Positions 29,607 through 38,619 of a stretch of 41,448 nt of DNA are shown here, piece after piece. The stretch covers positions 1 through 41,448 of the forward strand of contig JAUCBJ010002963.1 of assembly GCA_032718475.1 (NCBI GenBank), in the 5' to 3' direction. Origin of the DNA: Nemertoderma westbladi. Its lineage: Eukaryota > Xenacoelomorpha > Nemertodermatida > Nemertodermatidae. The notes under the pieces are model-generated. The model was not told where the DNA came from, searched no databases, and saw only the letters and a program-made list of their open reading frames with translations. Position 1 is the first letter of the stretch. Each line of letters begins with the position of its first letter. A program made the translations under genes and the position numbers.

Positions 29607-32375
29607 ATGGGAGTGACAAAAGAAACCAGCGATCCAGCTGTGTGGAAGAGGTCAGCAGCAGGATACTTACAGGGATTCTTCAGCTCTATGGAGCGATTAG
29701 AGGAACAACTGTTTCGACAACCCCAAGGACCTCAAGAGCAGGGAGAGCTGCTTTATCAAGTTAGAGAAAGAATTCTAAGAATCAGACTAATCTTATCGGC
29801 CTTTGAGGAGGCTTCGAAAAGAAGACAAGACACTTCGTTGCAAGTTGCCGTAAAGACTTGGTTTCAGCGGGTGAGTCTCAAAGTTCAAGGAACTGCCCCG
29901 TGGAAATCTCAGTTAGCCGAGCGCTCAACCCATGGAGAATCAACAGACGCTACCTTTTCCCAAGTGGAAAGTGAAGTGACAGCAGAAAAACCGCTTAAGA
30001 GGGATGCTATTGACATCTATCTGTCAGACTATCAACGATTTGTAGGTGACGAAGAGTTGAGGAGACGGCTGTCTGGACTTCGCCCTAATAGTGAAGGAGC
30101 CAAGCTTGTGTTGGACGCAATCGATGCGGATATGATAGCTGCGAACCAAGCTAAATTTGATGAAAGGCTCCGCATCGCTAGGGTCAAAGAAGAACAAGTC
30201 AAGAAAAAACGTATAGAAGACAGAAAGACAGCAGCAGCGGCAGTGGCAGCGGCAGAAGCAGAAAGAAAAGTGGCAGAAGTGGAAAGAAAAGTGGCAGAGG
30301 CAGCGGCAGAAGCGGAAAGAAAAGTGGCAGAGGCAGCGGCAGAGGCAAAAGCGGCAGCGGCAGAAGCGGAAAGAAAGCGAGCAGTGGCAGAAGCAGAACG
30401 AAGAGCATCTGAAGAGACCACCCAACTAGAGTTGGAAAATATTCAAGAGAATCAAGACTGCATAAATAAACAGTTAACAGCTAGTCAAATGCAGATGATG
30501 AGTCGATCTACTCCCAAAAGACAGGGATATACATCATCTGATGAAGGCGATACCACCGATCCTGAAGGCGGAGGAAATAGATCTCGTCTAAGCAGACGTA
30601 GAAGAATGTCCCACCGTCAGAAATTGCCTGATTTGCCCCCAGCTGTTAGAAGGCAACTAACTAACACAGACTTAGGTAGTACAGAACTTACAGACCAAAT
30701 AATTAAAATAGAAAGACTCCCTACTATAGTAGATGAGCCTGAAATAATTAGGCCTGTTCTCGAAGCCACCCCTTCGGTGATAGAGACACCTGTACTCCCA
30801 GAACCTACCTCTAAATTCCCTTTGCACAGTACTAAACTACCTGTGCCCAGTAGGACTGTTCACGAGTCCGAACCCGTCCTGGACGCCGAGCGAGATATCA
30901 AGAATTTATCGCCCGCCGTCTCTCGCTCGCCCGCTACTACGTTGGCGACTCCCGCTTCGGCGGTCGAGTGGGTAGCAGAGGGACGACGGGAGATGGGTCT
31001 CCTGCTCGGGCAGTTGAGGGAACACCGCAAGTGCTCCTCTCAGCAGGTCCGGGAGATGGAAGGAACTGTTCAGCAGTTCAAGGGCACAGTAAGGGAAAGT
31101 AGGTTAGAGTTGCAAGAGGTGCAGCAGAGTATCGCATTAGAACGCGACAAATTAGTAAATACCCAAAGGGGTATACCATCAACCCCGGTAACAATGTGTC
31201 AACCTGTTAGGTCTGAAGTATTTCATGCGCAAGGTGTGGAGCCTACACGCATCTATACTGCTAGTGAAGTAGAAACTCCTATAGTAAACCCTATTAAGGG
31301 TAATTATAAACCTGTTGACAATGATATTCCATATAGACTTGATAATAATCCGAGAAATTTATATACCGATAACTCGATATTAAATAACACGATGGCCCAA
31401 GAAAGTTTTACGCGTCAAATGGCTAGAACCAAAGCCCGTCAAGCGGTAAAGGTGGGAGAGATCGTCAAGTTCAATGGAGATGAGATGAAATGGTTACCTT
31501 TTAATGAATATTACAAGGATAACATACAGAACTCTGTGTTATCTAACGGAGAGAAACTGAGATTCCTCATCGAGTGCTTGGAAGGATCTCCCAAGTTAAT
31601 GGCGTTAAAGTTTATTGGACATCCAGATGGATTAAGACAAGTTTGGGATACACTGAACATCAGGTATGGTAATAGGACTAACATAGCTAGGTATTTATAT
31701 GCGAAATTAATGGCGCCCCGAAAGTTTCTTAGCAGCGGGATTATAGAGTTTTCCGACGAGATTCAGGAGATCTGTAGACAACTAGATTGGTTAGGTAAGT
31801 CTCATGAATACCAGAATTCTATGGTTGTAGGAGCCTTAGCATCTAATTTGCCCAAGGGCGGAGTAGGTACACGCTGGGACAAGACAGTATTATATATGAT
31901 GGAACAACAACGAAGAGATCCTACCATGGCTGATCTCATGTCATTCTTAGATGGAGAGGTAAAATTACAGCTCCTAAAGCAGTCCAGAGAGAAGACACCA
32001 GAAAATAAGGTAAGTGAGAAACCCGTTTCTAGGAGAAAGATAATACCAGTGTGTTATACAGACGACGGCGAAAGCCAGGCTTCTCAAGAGGAAGATAGCG
32101 GGAAAGACACTGAAAGATCTTACTATGACAACAAAGCGCCTAAGGACGTAAGTAAATTCAAGTCTCGAACCAATGTCAGGAGAGAACAGGTAAGAAAAAC
32201 TCCTCCTACGTCTCCTAAGAGAATTCATGTAAGAAAGCCCGAAGAAAGAACGAGTGTGCACAACTTTACTCAAAATAAGGTAAGTAACATCAAACCGAAA
32301 TGTGCGCTGTGTGACGGGCCCCACCGTTTGAATGTGTGTGATAAATTCCTAAAGAAATCATTAAAGGATAGATGA
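29607..32375 (+). CDS. Element B BEL/Pao Gag, 922 residues
   Basis: Gag would form the particle and bind the RNA. Residues about 20-95 are a helical charged segment. Residues about 195-280 are a long alanine/glutamate/lysine coiled coil built of AEAERKVAE repeats. Residues about 355-600 are a disordered, proline- and charge-rich linker with a second coiled coil (about 475-520). Residues about 610-790 match the DUF1759-type capsid region of BEL/Pao elements (VKFNGDEMKWLPFNEYYKD, LRFLIECLEGSP, EEICRQLDWL-like, ASNLPKG). C899-A-L-C with H and C downstream is the first zinc knuckle. The frame ends with TGA at 32373-32375, yet continues in the same frame two codons later with the next knuckle. The whole layout matches element A on the minus strand. 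Confidence 0.92.
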   Translation: MGVTKETSDPAVWKRSAAGYLQGFFSSMERLEEQLFRQPQGPQEQGELLYQVRERILRIRLILSAFEEASKRRQDTSLQVAVKTWFQRVSLKVQGTAPWKSQLAERSTHGESTDATFSQVESEVTAEKPLKRDAIDIYLSDYQRFVGDEELRRRLSGLRPNSEGAKLVLDAIDADMIAANQAKFDERLRIARVKEEQVKKKRIEDRKTAAAAVAAAEAERKVAEVERKVAEAAAEAERKVAEAAAEAKAAAAEAERKRAVAEAERRASEETTQLELENIQENQDCINKQLTASQMQMMSRSTPKRQGYTSSDEGDTTDPEGGGNRSRLSRRRRMSHRQKLPDLPPAVRRQLTNTDLGSTELTDQIIKIERLPTIVDEPEIIRPVLEATPSVIETPVLPEPTSKFPLHSTKLPVPSRTVHESEPVLDAERDIKNLSPAVSRSPATTLATPASAVEWVAEGRREMGLLLGQLREHRKCSSQQVREMEGTVQQFKGTVRESRLELQEVQQSIALERDKLVNTQRGIPSTPVTMCQPVRSEVFHAQGVEPTRIYTASEVETPIVNPIKGNYKPVDNDIPYRLDNNPRNLYTDNSILNNTMAQESFTRQMARTKARQAVKVGEIVKFNGDEMKWLPFNEYYKDNIQNSVLSNGEKLRFLIECLEGSPKLMALKFIGHPDGLRQVWDTLNIRYGNRTNIARYLYAKLMAPRKFLSSGIIEFSDEIQEICRQLDWLGKSHEYQNSMVVGALASNLPKGGVGTRWDKTVLYMMEQQRRDPTMADLMSFLDGEVKLQLLKQSREKTPENKVSEKPVSRRKIIPVCYTDDGESQASQEEDSGKDTERSYYDNKAPKDVSKFKSRTNVRREQVRKTPPTSPKRIHVRKPEERTSVHNFTQNKVSNIKPKCALCDGPHRLNVCDKFLKKSLKDR

Positions 32376-32381
32376 GAAGTC

Positions 32382-32756
32382 ATGTGGGATAAGCAGTTGT
32401 GTTATAATTGCCTCAGACAAGGACACCAACGGCGAACCTGTTACTCTGACGCAAGGTGTGCGAAGTGCGGCGCAAAACATCATCTCTTGTTGCACACTGA
32501 ATTCGAACGAAACAGCCCGAGTCAGGTAAGTGATTCTGAACTACATGTCCAATTCAGTGATGTGAACGACACTGACCAAAGTTCTGAGATGGAAGGATTC
32601 TATACGGACGAATTCTCCAACGAAAACGAATCCTGTTACCTGATAAATACCGCAGTGTATCGAGCACTTACGTATGAAAAGGACACCGACAGCGAGCTCC
32701 CCCTAACTACTTCTGACCGACAACCATCTTGGAAAGCACCAACTTCCAATGTATGA
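32382..32756 (+). CDS. Element B Gag C-terminus: second and third zinc knuckles
   Basis: This 124-residue segment lies in the same frame as the preceding and following segments. Residues 7-20 hold CYNCLRQGHQRRTC, a classical CX2CX4HX4C knuckle. Residues about 27-39 hold CAKCGAKHHLLLH, the third, HH-ending knuckle typical of BEL/Pao. An acidic linker follows (FYTDEFSNENESCYL). Binding of element RNA is the expected role. It is bounded by TGA codons at 32373-32375 and 32754-32756. An ATG at 32382 could start it independently, but homology to element A shows that it is really the interior of Gag. Confidence 0.88.
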   Translation: MWDKQLCYNCLRQGHQRRTCYSDARCAKCGAKHHLLLHTEFERNSPSQVSDSELHVQFSDVNDTDQSSEMEGFYTDEFSNENESCYLINTAVYRALTYEKDTDSELPLTTSDRQPSWKAPTSNV

Positions 32757-32774
32757 ATCCGAGAATTTCCCGTA

Positions 32775-34040
32775 GTGCAGTTGAGGGTCCACGGACCTGA
32801 AAGGAGTTATATAGTGAACGCCCTCCTTGACTCCGGTAGCACAGGAACATTCATCGACAAAGAACTAGCCGAAGACATCTTTGCTGGACAACCCAAGTTC
32901 CGAACTAAGTTAAACATGTCAGGAATTATGCAGGTTTGGAAATCTACAGTAATAATAGATTATTATGTAGGTGCGTTGTCCACCCCCCAGGATGAACTAG
33001 GAGAACACAGTATAAGGTCAGTAAAAATGGTGGCGATAAAGAACTTCGCTACCAGCCAAGTAGAACCTTATAACTGGGATGAGGACGATTTCACCCAGCA
33101 GCTTAAGATACCTAGATTCAACACAGACTACCCTGGAGTGCAAATACTCATCGGCCAAAATGCGCATGAGGCGCTTGAGACATTGGAGAAACGGCCTGCT
33201 CAACCGCAACCACTACAAGCCTATGCGGGAAGAACTAGAGTAGGTTGGTACTTTACTGGCCCTTCCCGTAGAACTCTCATGGAAAGGTTACCAAAAGAAC
33301 GGGTATACCAAGTAAGTGAATGGGAAGCGGAGAGCAGTGAGGTAGACGACCCAACTGAGGGAACACCATACTCCTCAGATAATGACGATATTAACTCCAA
33401 TGTAGATCAATGGAGATATTGCCCCGAGACAATTAATCTAGCCGACATCGCTTCCAGAGGAGCAACTCCTCAAGAACTGACAGATACTCCAGACTGGTTA
33501 GGTGGACCCGACTTCCTAAGTAAAGAAGATGAATGGCCTCCCCATCTTACCACGGCTGAGATTAGACAAGCCAAGGGAGCGGAGAAAGTCAAACCTAAAA
33601 GCCGGACGAGTAAATCAAGGTTATTTAAACCCGTGATAGATCTGTTTGTACTACACATTGCCAGGGACGACGCTGTGGATCTAAACTCCCCCACCACGAA
33701 CCGATCTGTTGTGGAGATCAGAGAGAGAGACTGGAGATCTGGAACACCAGACGTCTCGCCAGGACTCTCACCTCTCCTGCCGGGAGCGATGGACCACTAT
33801 AGATCCTGGAATCGGCTTTGTAAGGCCGTCGTGTATTTGAAGCGATGTTTCTATCGTCACTATTCCAGGACAAAGAGGAAACCTGGAATTATATTCGAAA
33901 CACAACAACTCAATTGCCCAGTTGGTCGTTTAGGTTTACTGGAAAGAGGCCGAGAACTGTCCGGAAACTATGGAAGGCAAGATACTCTTCCCACGACCAC
34001 CTCCCTAATCCAACAAACATCTAGGGACTCCCCAACGTAA
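32775..34040 (+). pseudogene. Element B protease fused to remnants of the pol C-terminal region; RT deleted
   Basis: The frame (open from 32757) starts with VVQLRVHGPERSYIVNALL and the aspartic protease site LLDSGSTGTFIDKELAEDI at residues about 16-36, as in the DUF1758-type retropepsin of BEL/Pao, apparently intact. Alignment to element A runs to about residue 175 (YAGRTRVGWYFTGPS). After an acidic linker the frame jumps to WRYCPETINLADIASRGATP and WLGGPDFLSKEDEWPPH, sequence that in full elements follows RNase H and precedes the integrase. So about two thirds of pol, with RT and RNase H, is missing at about 33400. The last 90 residues (SWNRLCKAVVYLKRCF) are the pre-integrase segment; the integrase core is absent. 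The stop at 34038-34040 ends the long frame. Confidence 0.88.
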
Positions 34041-34579
34041 CAGCGTCTGGAGTGGGTGTGTGACTATATTATTTTATGTTTGTTTTTATTATTTTATATT
34101 TATGTATGTATTATTATGTAATTTTATTATAATCGTTTTCTTTAATTTTATTTAGTAGAATGTTATTTTAGCGATTATTTAGTAGATTAGTGCAATATAT
34201 ATTCGCGTTTATTACTTAATTACTTATATATTATATATTTAGTGCGACGGCGAGAAATAATTCTTTTCTCTTTCCTTACTGTCCATATTACATTATAAAT
34301 ACGTGACTACAGTAAGATGAAATGTCCGTACTTATAAAAGTACAATAAAGCTCCTACTATATTCAAGTATTATTGGTAAAGTAGAGTATTAGGAATGCAA
34401 AATTCAGATCCTCGTGTCTCGGCTAAACCAAGCTCTGGGTAGACCTTGGAAACGACTTGCCTCTTCTCACTGACATTGCTTCGTGCGATATTGCTCTCAT
34501 ACCGTATATTAAATAATACATATAGTAGCGTGATGTCCCTTTAACAGTAGCGTATAACGCAAAATAAATCTGTTAAACC
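34041..34579 (+). other. AT-rich non-coding part of element B
   Basis: ATTTTATTATTT-type runs after the protease/pol frame. No gene or structured repeat seen. Confidence 0.6.
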
Positions 34580-34910
34580 CTTTGACCATCTGCAATTCTA
34601 GTCGATTAAGATATCGCGGCACCCACCGATATACTTGAAAGACAAATTTCTAGAATCAGTGGTTAACGTCCCCAGACAAGTTCTGGAATAAACTGGTGCC
34701 CATCCTAAATATTAATTATTAATATTTACAAAATCTGTCAAATTTTAGATCCTTTAAAATTCTAGTCTATTAAGATATCGTAGCACTTACCGATATTCTT
34801 AAAAAGACCAATTTCCTAGAATCAAGGATCCTAGTCCCCAGACATGTTCTGGAATAAATTTGTGTCTATTTAATATTAAATAATAAAATTTACGGGAATA
34901 AATTTAAATT
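34580..34910 (+). repeat. 164-bp direct duplication in element B
   Basis: ATTCTAGTCGATTAAGATATCG at 34595 recurs with one change at 34759. The copies also share ACCGATAT, TCCTAGAATCA-like and CCCCAGACA-GTTCTGGAATAAA text. They differ by perhaps 15-20%, so this duplication is older than the 289-bp one. Confidence 0.85.
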
Positions 34911-35154
34911 CATGTTTTAATGAATTTGATAAATTGTCATTTTTATACAATTTTTAACATTCCCAAAATTCCATTAATTAATAGATCATGGGAGCGGAGA
35001 TTCACCCTATTAAGTGTATTAGTGTGCGAGAATCTCCAATATATAGTCAATAGCCGATAAAATTCATAAAATCATGTATAAAGAGGAATATTGACAATTA
35101 AAGAATTACTATTAAATAGCATCCCAGATCTGTATGCATGAGAATTACTCTAAT
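34911..35154 (+). other. Spacer within element B before the LINE insertion
   Basis: AT-rich; GAGAATCTCC-type inverted pieces near 34993-35040, nothing else. Confidence 0.4.
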
Positions 35155-35540
35155 TCTACTGCCGGGTTCATTGTGTCAAGTACAATGCACACATCTCCAA
35201 CCAGACACTATATAACATTGGAGGTGTCTCATTGGTTCCCCCAAGCTTGACACTAGAACAAAATCGCCTCCGCTTTGCAGGACATTGCTTTCGCCGTGAG
35301 GACCAGCCAGCGCATAATCTTGTACTTTGGCAGCCTCATGGAGTGAATAAGCATGGTGGACAGCCCATGACTTTCTTGAGACGCATCTTAAAGGACACTG
35401 GCCTTAAAGATGCGGATGATCTAGCAAATGTCATGGGTGATAGGGAGTTGTGGCGGTGCAATTTTGTTGACAAGCCGGCACAGCATTCTTAAAAATGCAG
35501 CTGCAATGCAGCATGCCGATCCTAGTAGTAGTAGCTTTCC
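35155..35540 (+). pseudogene. 5'-truncated LINE insertion inside element B
   Basis: From 35163 the plus strand encodes the LINE C-terminus: NQTLYNIGGVSLVPPSLTL, EQNRLRFAGHCFRREDQPAH, LVLWQPHGVNKHGGQPMTF, DADDLANVMGDRELWRC and DKPAQHS, with the stop at 35490-35492. The 3' UTR holds a small stem (ATGCAGCTGCAATGCAGCAT) and ends GATCCTAGTAGTAGTAG, a TAG-repeat tail. It is nearly identical in its last 29 residues to the copy at 20060-20148, and keeps the roughly 130 bases which that copy lost. It sits inside B, so it either inserted into B or was carried along with it. Confidence 0.88.
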
Positions 35541-36046
35541 ATAATGTCACCATGGCAACAACCACGCTAGAATTAGAAGTGAGTTAAAAGAACAATAAAG
35601 GCTTGCCCCATTGAATAGCATAAGGAATAAAATAGCACACTGCTAGTATCCCAGGATACCCAATAATAACGTGGCATTCTGGAAGGCACTGACTAACGGA
35701 CAAATGGCCCGAATGTGTGCGATTTGTGACAGTAGGGTGGAATTTGTGCGTTTATAGGTGAATGTTACTACTAAAGTGTGTTTACAGTAGCGAGTCGCAA
35801 TTGTGAAAGTAGCCCTAACTCTCCAGTAAGAACCTGAAGTAAATCTAAGCCTTTGGGGCAGACGGTGGAGTGACTCGCGCTGGTTGTTGTGGTCGTTGTG
35901 CAGCTACTACATTGGCGATAGGCACATCGGCGAAAGTACACCAGCGCTGAGGATCTTGCGCTGTCCGGGGGCCGAGAGGGGTAGGCAGCGACGCCCGCTA
36001 GCCTAATTATAACTAATTATAATATTGATAAACTCATATAGCAGCT
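35541..36046 (+). other. CpG-richer non-coding segment before the unknown ORFs
   Basis: From about 35860 the DNA becomes markedly richer in CG and CpG (GACTCGCGCTGG, CGCTGTCCGGGGGCCGAGAG) than the rest of element B. No frame is open through it; it may be a leader or the decayed start of the next coding region. Confidence 0.5.
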
Positions 36047-37374
36047 ATGACTGAATTGATAGAAGATGATCTTGGTATCAGGGAGAAATATACTCCACCG
36101 TTGCAAGCGTTTGTTGATAGCTTGATACGCAGCGACGCTAGTCCAACTACTACGGAGGACGATGGTCATTATATCGAACCGCCGATGTCCCAGGAGCAAC
36201 TTACGCGTGAATTGGACTATCGAAAATTCACTGCTCGCTATACGCATCGTAATGGTACGCATATGGACTTCTCGGACGATGTCGACACCGAAAGGGAAAT
36301 GGTACTATTTAAATATCCTACCCAGCGGAGTCGGAATGATAAACTGAAAATAGAATGCGAAAATTCTATTCGAAATCGACTCGAAAGAGAAGACGTTAAA
36401 GAACCGGATAAACGCAGTAACTCCAACGTATATTTGGAATTCTTGAGAGAAACGTTGTAAAACCGAATAAATATCACCCGCGTTTCCCCTACAAGACGTG
36501 CGTCTTTGGTATTATTGCGATGAATGCCCAAGACCCAACCAACAAACGGAAAGACATACACATCCGCGGAGACATTGCTTTAAACACGGTTTTACTCGCT
36601 ATATTTACAGGAGTTTCGAGCGAAACTTGTTCGATGTATCACCTACGCTCGCTCGATTCAAACGATCCTTAAATAAACCTATGATCAGAGTTCCAGAATA
36701 CTCGGTCAGACCTCCTCATTCCCTGGTGAGACCTCAGACTCTTGATCCTAATAGTATCACGGATCCTCCCGAGCTTACTCACTGTTCAAAGATCTAGTGT
36801 TACCCGAACGGTTAGTCGGTGGCACTCCGGTTGTGGGCTCCCTAGATATTCGCCCATCTTACTTAGCCGGATTGGGACGCGGACATCTAATATCGCCATT
36901 CAACCGTATCATCGTCCCTGTTTAACCCGATACAACCTGTCACCAAGGCGGAGGAGAGAGTTGTACGAAACGTGTTGGACACTATTCGTCAAAAGATCGG
37001 AAAAGGAACCTATAACTGTTTAGAAAAACGTAAATTGCAGCAGCAAGTCCAAGCGGTAAACGAATTAGCTTTATCTCAGTTCGATCAGGAAATCCAGAAT
37101 CTCTAAGAAGATATCGAACTTGGACGACCCTATTCTCTGCAAGAGTTTTGGACGAACGCATCCAACGATAAGCGGAGGAAAATCAGCTCGAGGAGAAGCA
37201 TATCGAAATGGACGAGACATCGACCGTAACCCTAAACCTTCCGATGCAATTGTATTGCACCCTTTACCCAGGAGTTATAGCCCTCCTAGTAAAGTGGCTC
37301 GCCCCAAAGAGAAAAGGACTCTTGCTAGCCTCAAAAGGCTGCGTAAACGCCGTCCGCGCAAGAAAGACTAACTG
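36047..37374 (+). pseudogene. Unrecognised degenerate coding region carried by element B
   Basis: I do not recognise this. The frame 36047-36460 gives 137 acidic, polar residues (starts MTELIEDDLGIREKY, holds DVDTEREMVLFKYP). A second frame, from about 36480 to 36797, holds a Cys/His cluster (YYCDECPRPNQQTERHTHP, RRHC) and a basic, proline-containing stretch. A third, 36782-36920, reads DLVLPERLVGGTPVVGSLDI and LAGLGRGHLISPFNRIIVPV. A fourth, 36921-37103, is helical (EERVVRNVLDTIRQKIGKG, QQQVQAVNELALSQFDQEIQ). The frame 37120-37371 ends in a strongly basic tail (KRLRKRRPRKKD). The pieces follow one another with short overlaps, so they look like one gene of about 430 codons broken by four or five frameshifts. 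It is CpG-rich compared with Gag. A captured host or viral gene or a lost accessory ORF is possible. Confidence 0.5.
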
Positions 37375-37440
37375 TTTAGAGTATTTTTATATTATAGAAA
37401 CTGTGATTTTGTATATTTTATAGACTCAAATCCCATTTTC

Positions 37441-37449
37441 TGGGAGCAG
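37441..37449 (+). promoter_or_regulatory. Purine-rich tract before the 3' LTR
   Basis: TGGGAGCAG directly precedes the TGTAAAGG start of the 3' LTR, the place where plus-strand DNA synthesis would be primed. It is short and not pure purine, so it is a tentative polypurine tract. Confidence 0.45.
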
Positions 37450-38614
37450 TGTAAAGGCTTTTGCGGAATTAGCTAGTTATTTTCCCCGCAAAGTACTCTG
37501 TAGTTGTTTTAACGGACATAAAAAGCCGTTTCCTTACTGTAACGGTGTTTTAGTGGACATAAAAAGCCATTTCTTCTGTATGTGTACTTTAGCGGACATA
37601 ACTAGCGATTTTATGTCGCAATAAGCCAAATACTCTAAACATCGGAACTAAGATGACGACATCTATCAGCTGTGTCCACGTGTAACTTTTTCTTTGTTCT
37701 TTGTTCGTTCTTTGTTCGGTTGACCAATCAGAGCGGTTTTCACTCTGTGTTGGACATTGTATGCAGAGGCTCACGCAATTCAGTCAGTGTGTGTATTTTT
37801 CCTGATGCCAGAAGACCGGCTGTGGAATGATTCTATGTTTCAGGCTTTAGCCAAACATTAGTAGGCTTTGGTCATAGAAACGTATAACTGTTATCAAACC
37901 AACTCAGTACATATGCATTATGCTTTCACCGCATTATTTCACTGCTATTTATGGTTTATTCGGTTATTAATTATATCAGTTGATGGAATATTATTATATT
38001 TGGATAACATCGATAAATAATCATAAAACCCCAATCTTCTTGATATACTGAAGGTAAGAGACCAGTTACATATAACAATTGCGACTTACATTAAAGTGGT
38101 TTTGGAGTGAATCTAATGCTATTTCATAGGCACTACATGTGTCGGTTGCTGTTCTCTTTATATGTGACTAAAATTAGTGAAGGTCGGCAGATCGGTGTGC
38201 AGCATTGTGCGGTAGTGTGCATGATTGTGACAGATAACAAAGCATCTCCTAAAGAATGCGCTTTATACGTGAATCAATTGCCATCCCAGTGTGTCTAGTG
38301 TAAGTCATAACTCTGTTTACATACTTAGAGCGCCACGTCCTAAAGGAACTGTTGATATTTCCCGAAAGTGAATAATATTTGTCAGAAATTATATATTAAC
38401 AATCAGTCGAATAATACAGTAGGCCTACACCACAATAAGGTCAAAGCTTCCGAATCCAGTCTCCCGGGTATATCCAGCGGGTGAATGGTCGCACATAGAC
38501 TGGCTTCGGCTAATGTAGTGTATCAAATACTCGTCATAGGCTAAAGTCGATTTATAATCTAGAAGACATCTAAATTTGGCAGGTTAAACTGCTAAAGGTC
38601 TGAAAGCGCGAACA
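37450..38614 (+). repeat. 3' LTR of element B
   Basis: 1,165 bp, about 99% identical to 25557-26722. Differences are scattered (for example TACCGG/TAACGG, TATCGG/TATCAG, CACGATC/CAGATC, CCGTTG/CCAGTG). The end GCGAACA is followed immediately by the right target duplication. Confidence 0.93.
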
Positions 38615-38619
38615 ATTTC
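38615..38619 (+). repeat. Right 5-bp target site duplication (ATTTC) of element B
   Basis: Same five bases as 25552-25556. Confidence 0.9.

Larger units (their letters stand above)
25557..38614 (+). mobile_element. BEL/Pao element B, 13 kb, RT-less, full LTRs and TSD
   Basis: The element is bounded by two direct LTRs (25557-26722 and 37450-38614) beginning TGTAAAGG and ending GCGAACA, with ATTTC duplicated outside. Inside lie a 2.3-kb repeat-rich leader, a Gag/protease frame (29052-34040), a non-coding region with a 164-bp duplication and a LINE insertion, an unrecognised degenerate coding region (36047-37374) and a purine-rich tract before the 3' LTR. RT, RNase H and integrase core are absent, so the insertion must have used enzymes supplied by another element. 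LTR similarity of about 99% makes it far younger than host element A. Confidence 0.93.

Noticed and set aside
30024-30425. Minus-strand cysteine/leucine/serine-rich frames opposite the Gag coiled coil
   Set aside because: They are low-complexity shadows of the AEAERK repeat in Gag.
29589-32756. TGA as selenocysteine
   Set aside because: I cannot see a SECIS-like element, and Gag/protease proteins are not known selenoproteins. CpG decay or ordinary readthrough is more likely.
36498-36797. A gene starting at GTG 36498
   Set aside because: GTG starts are not expected in nuclear genes. The frame is a fragment of the larger broken coding region.
36047-37374. Envelope gene of an infectious BEL element
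   Set aside because: No signal peptide, no transmembrane segment and no glycosylated cysteine-rich ectodomain; the C-terminus is strongly basic.
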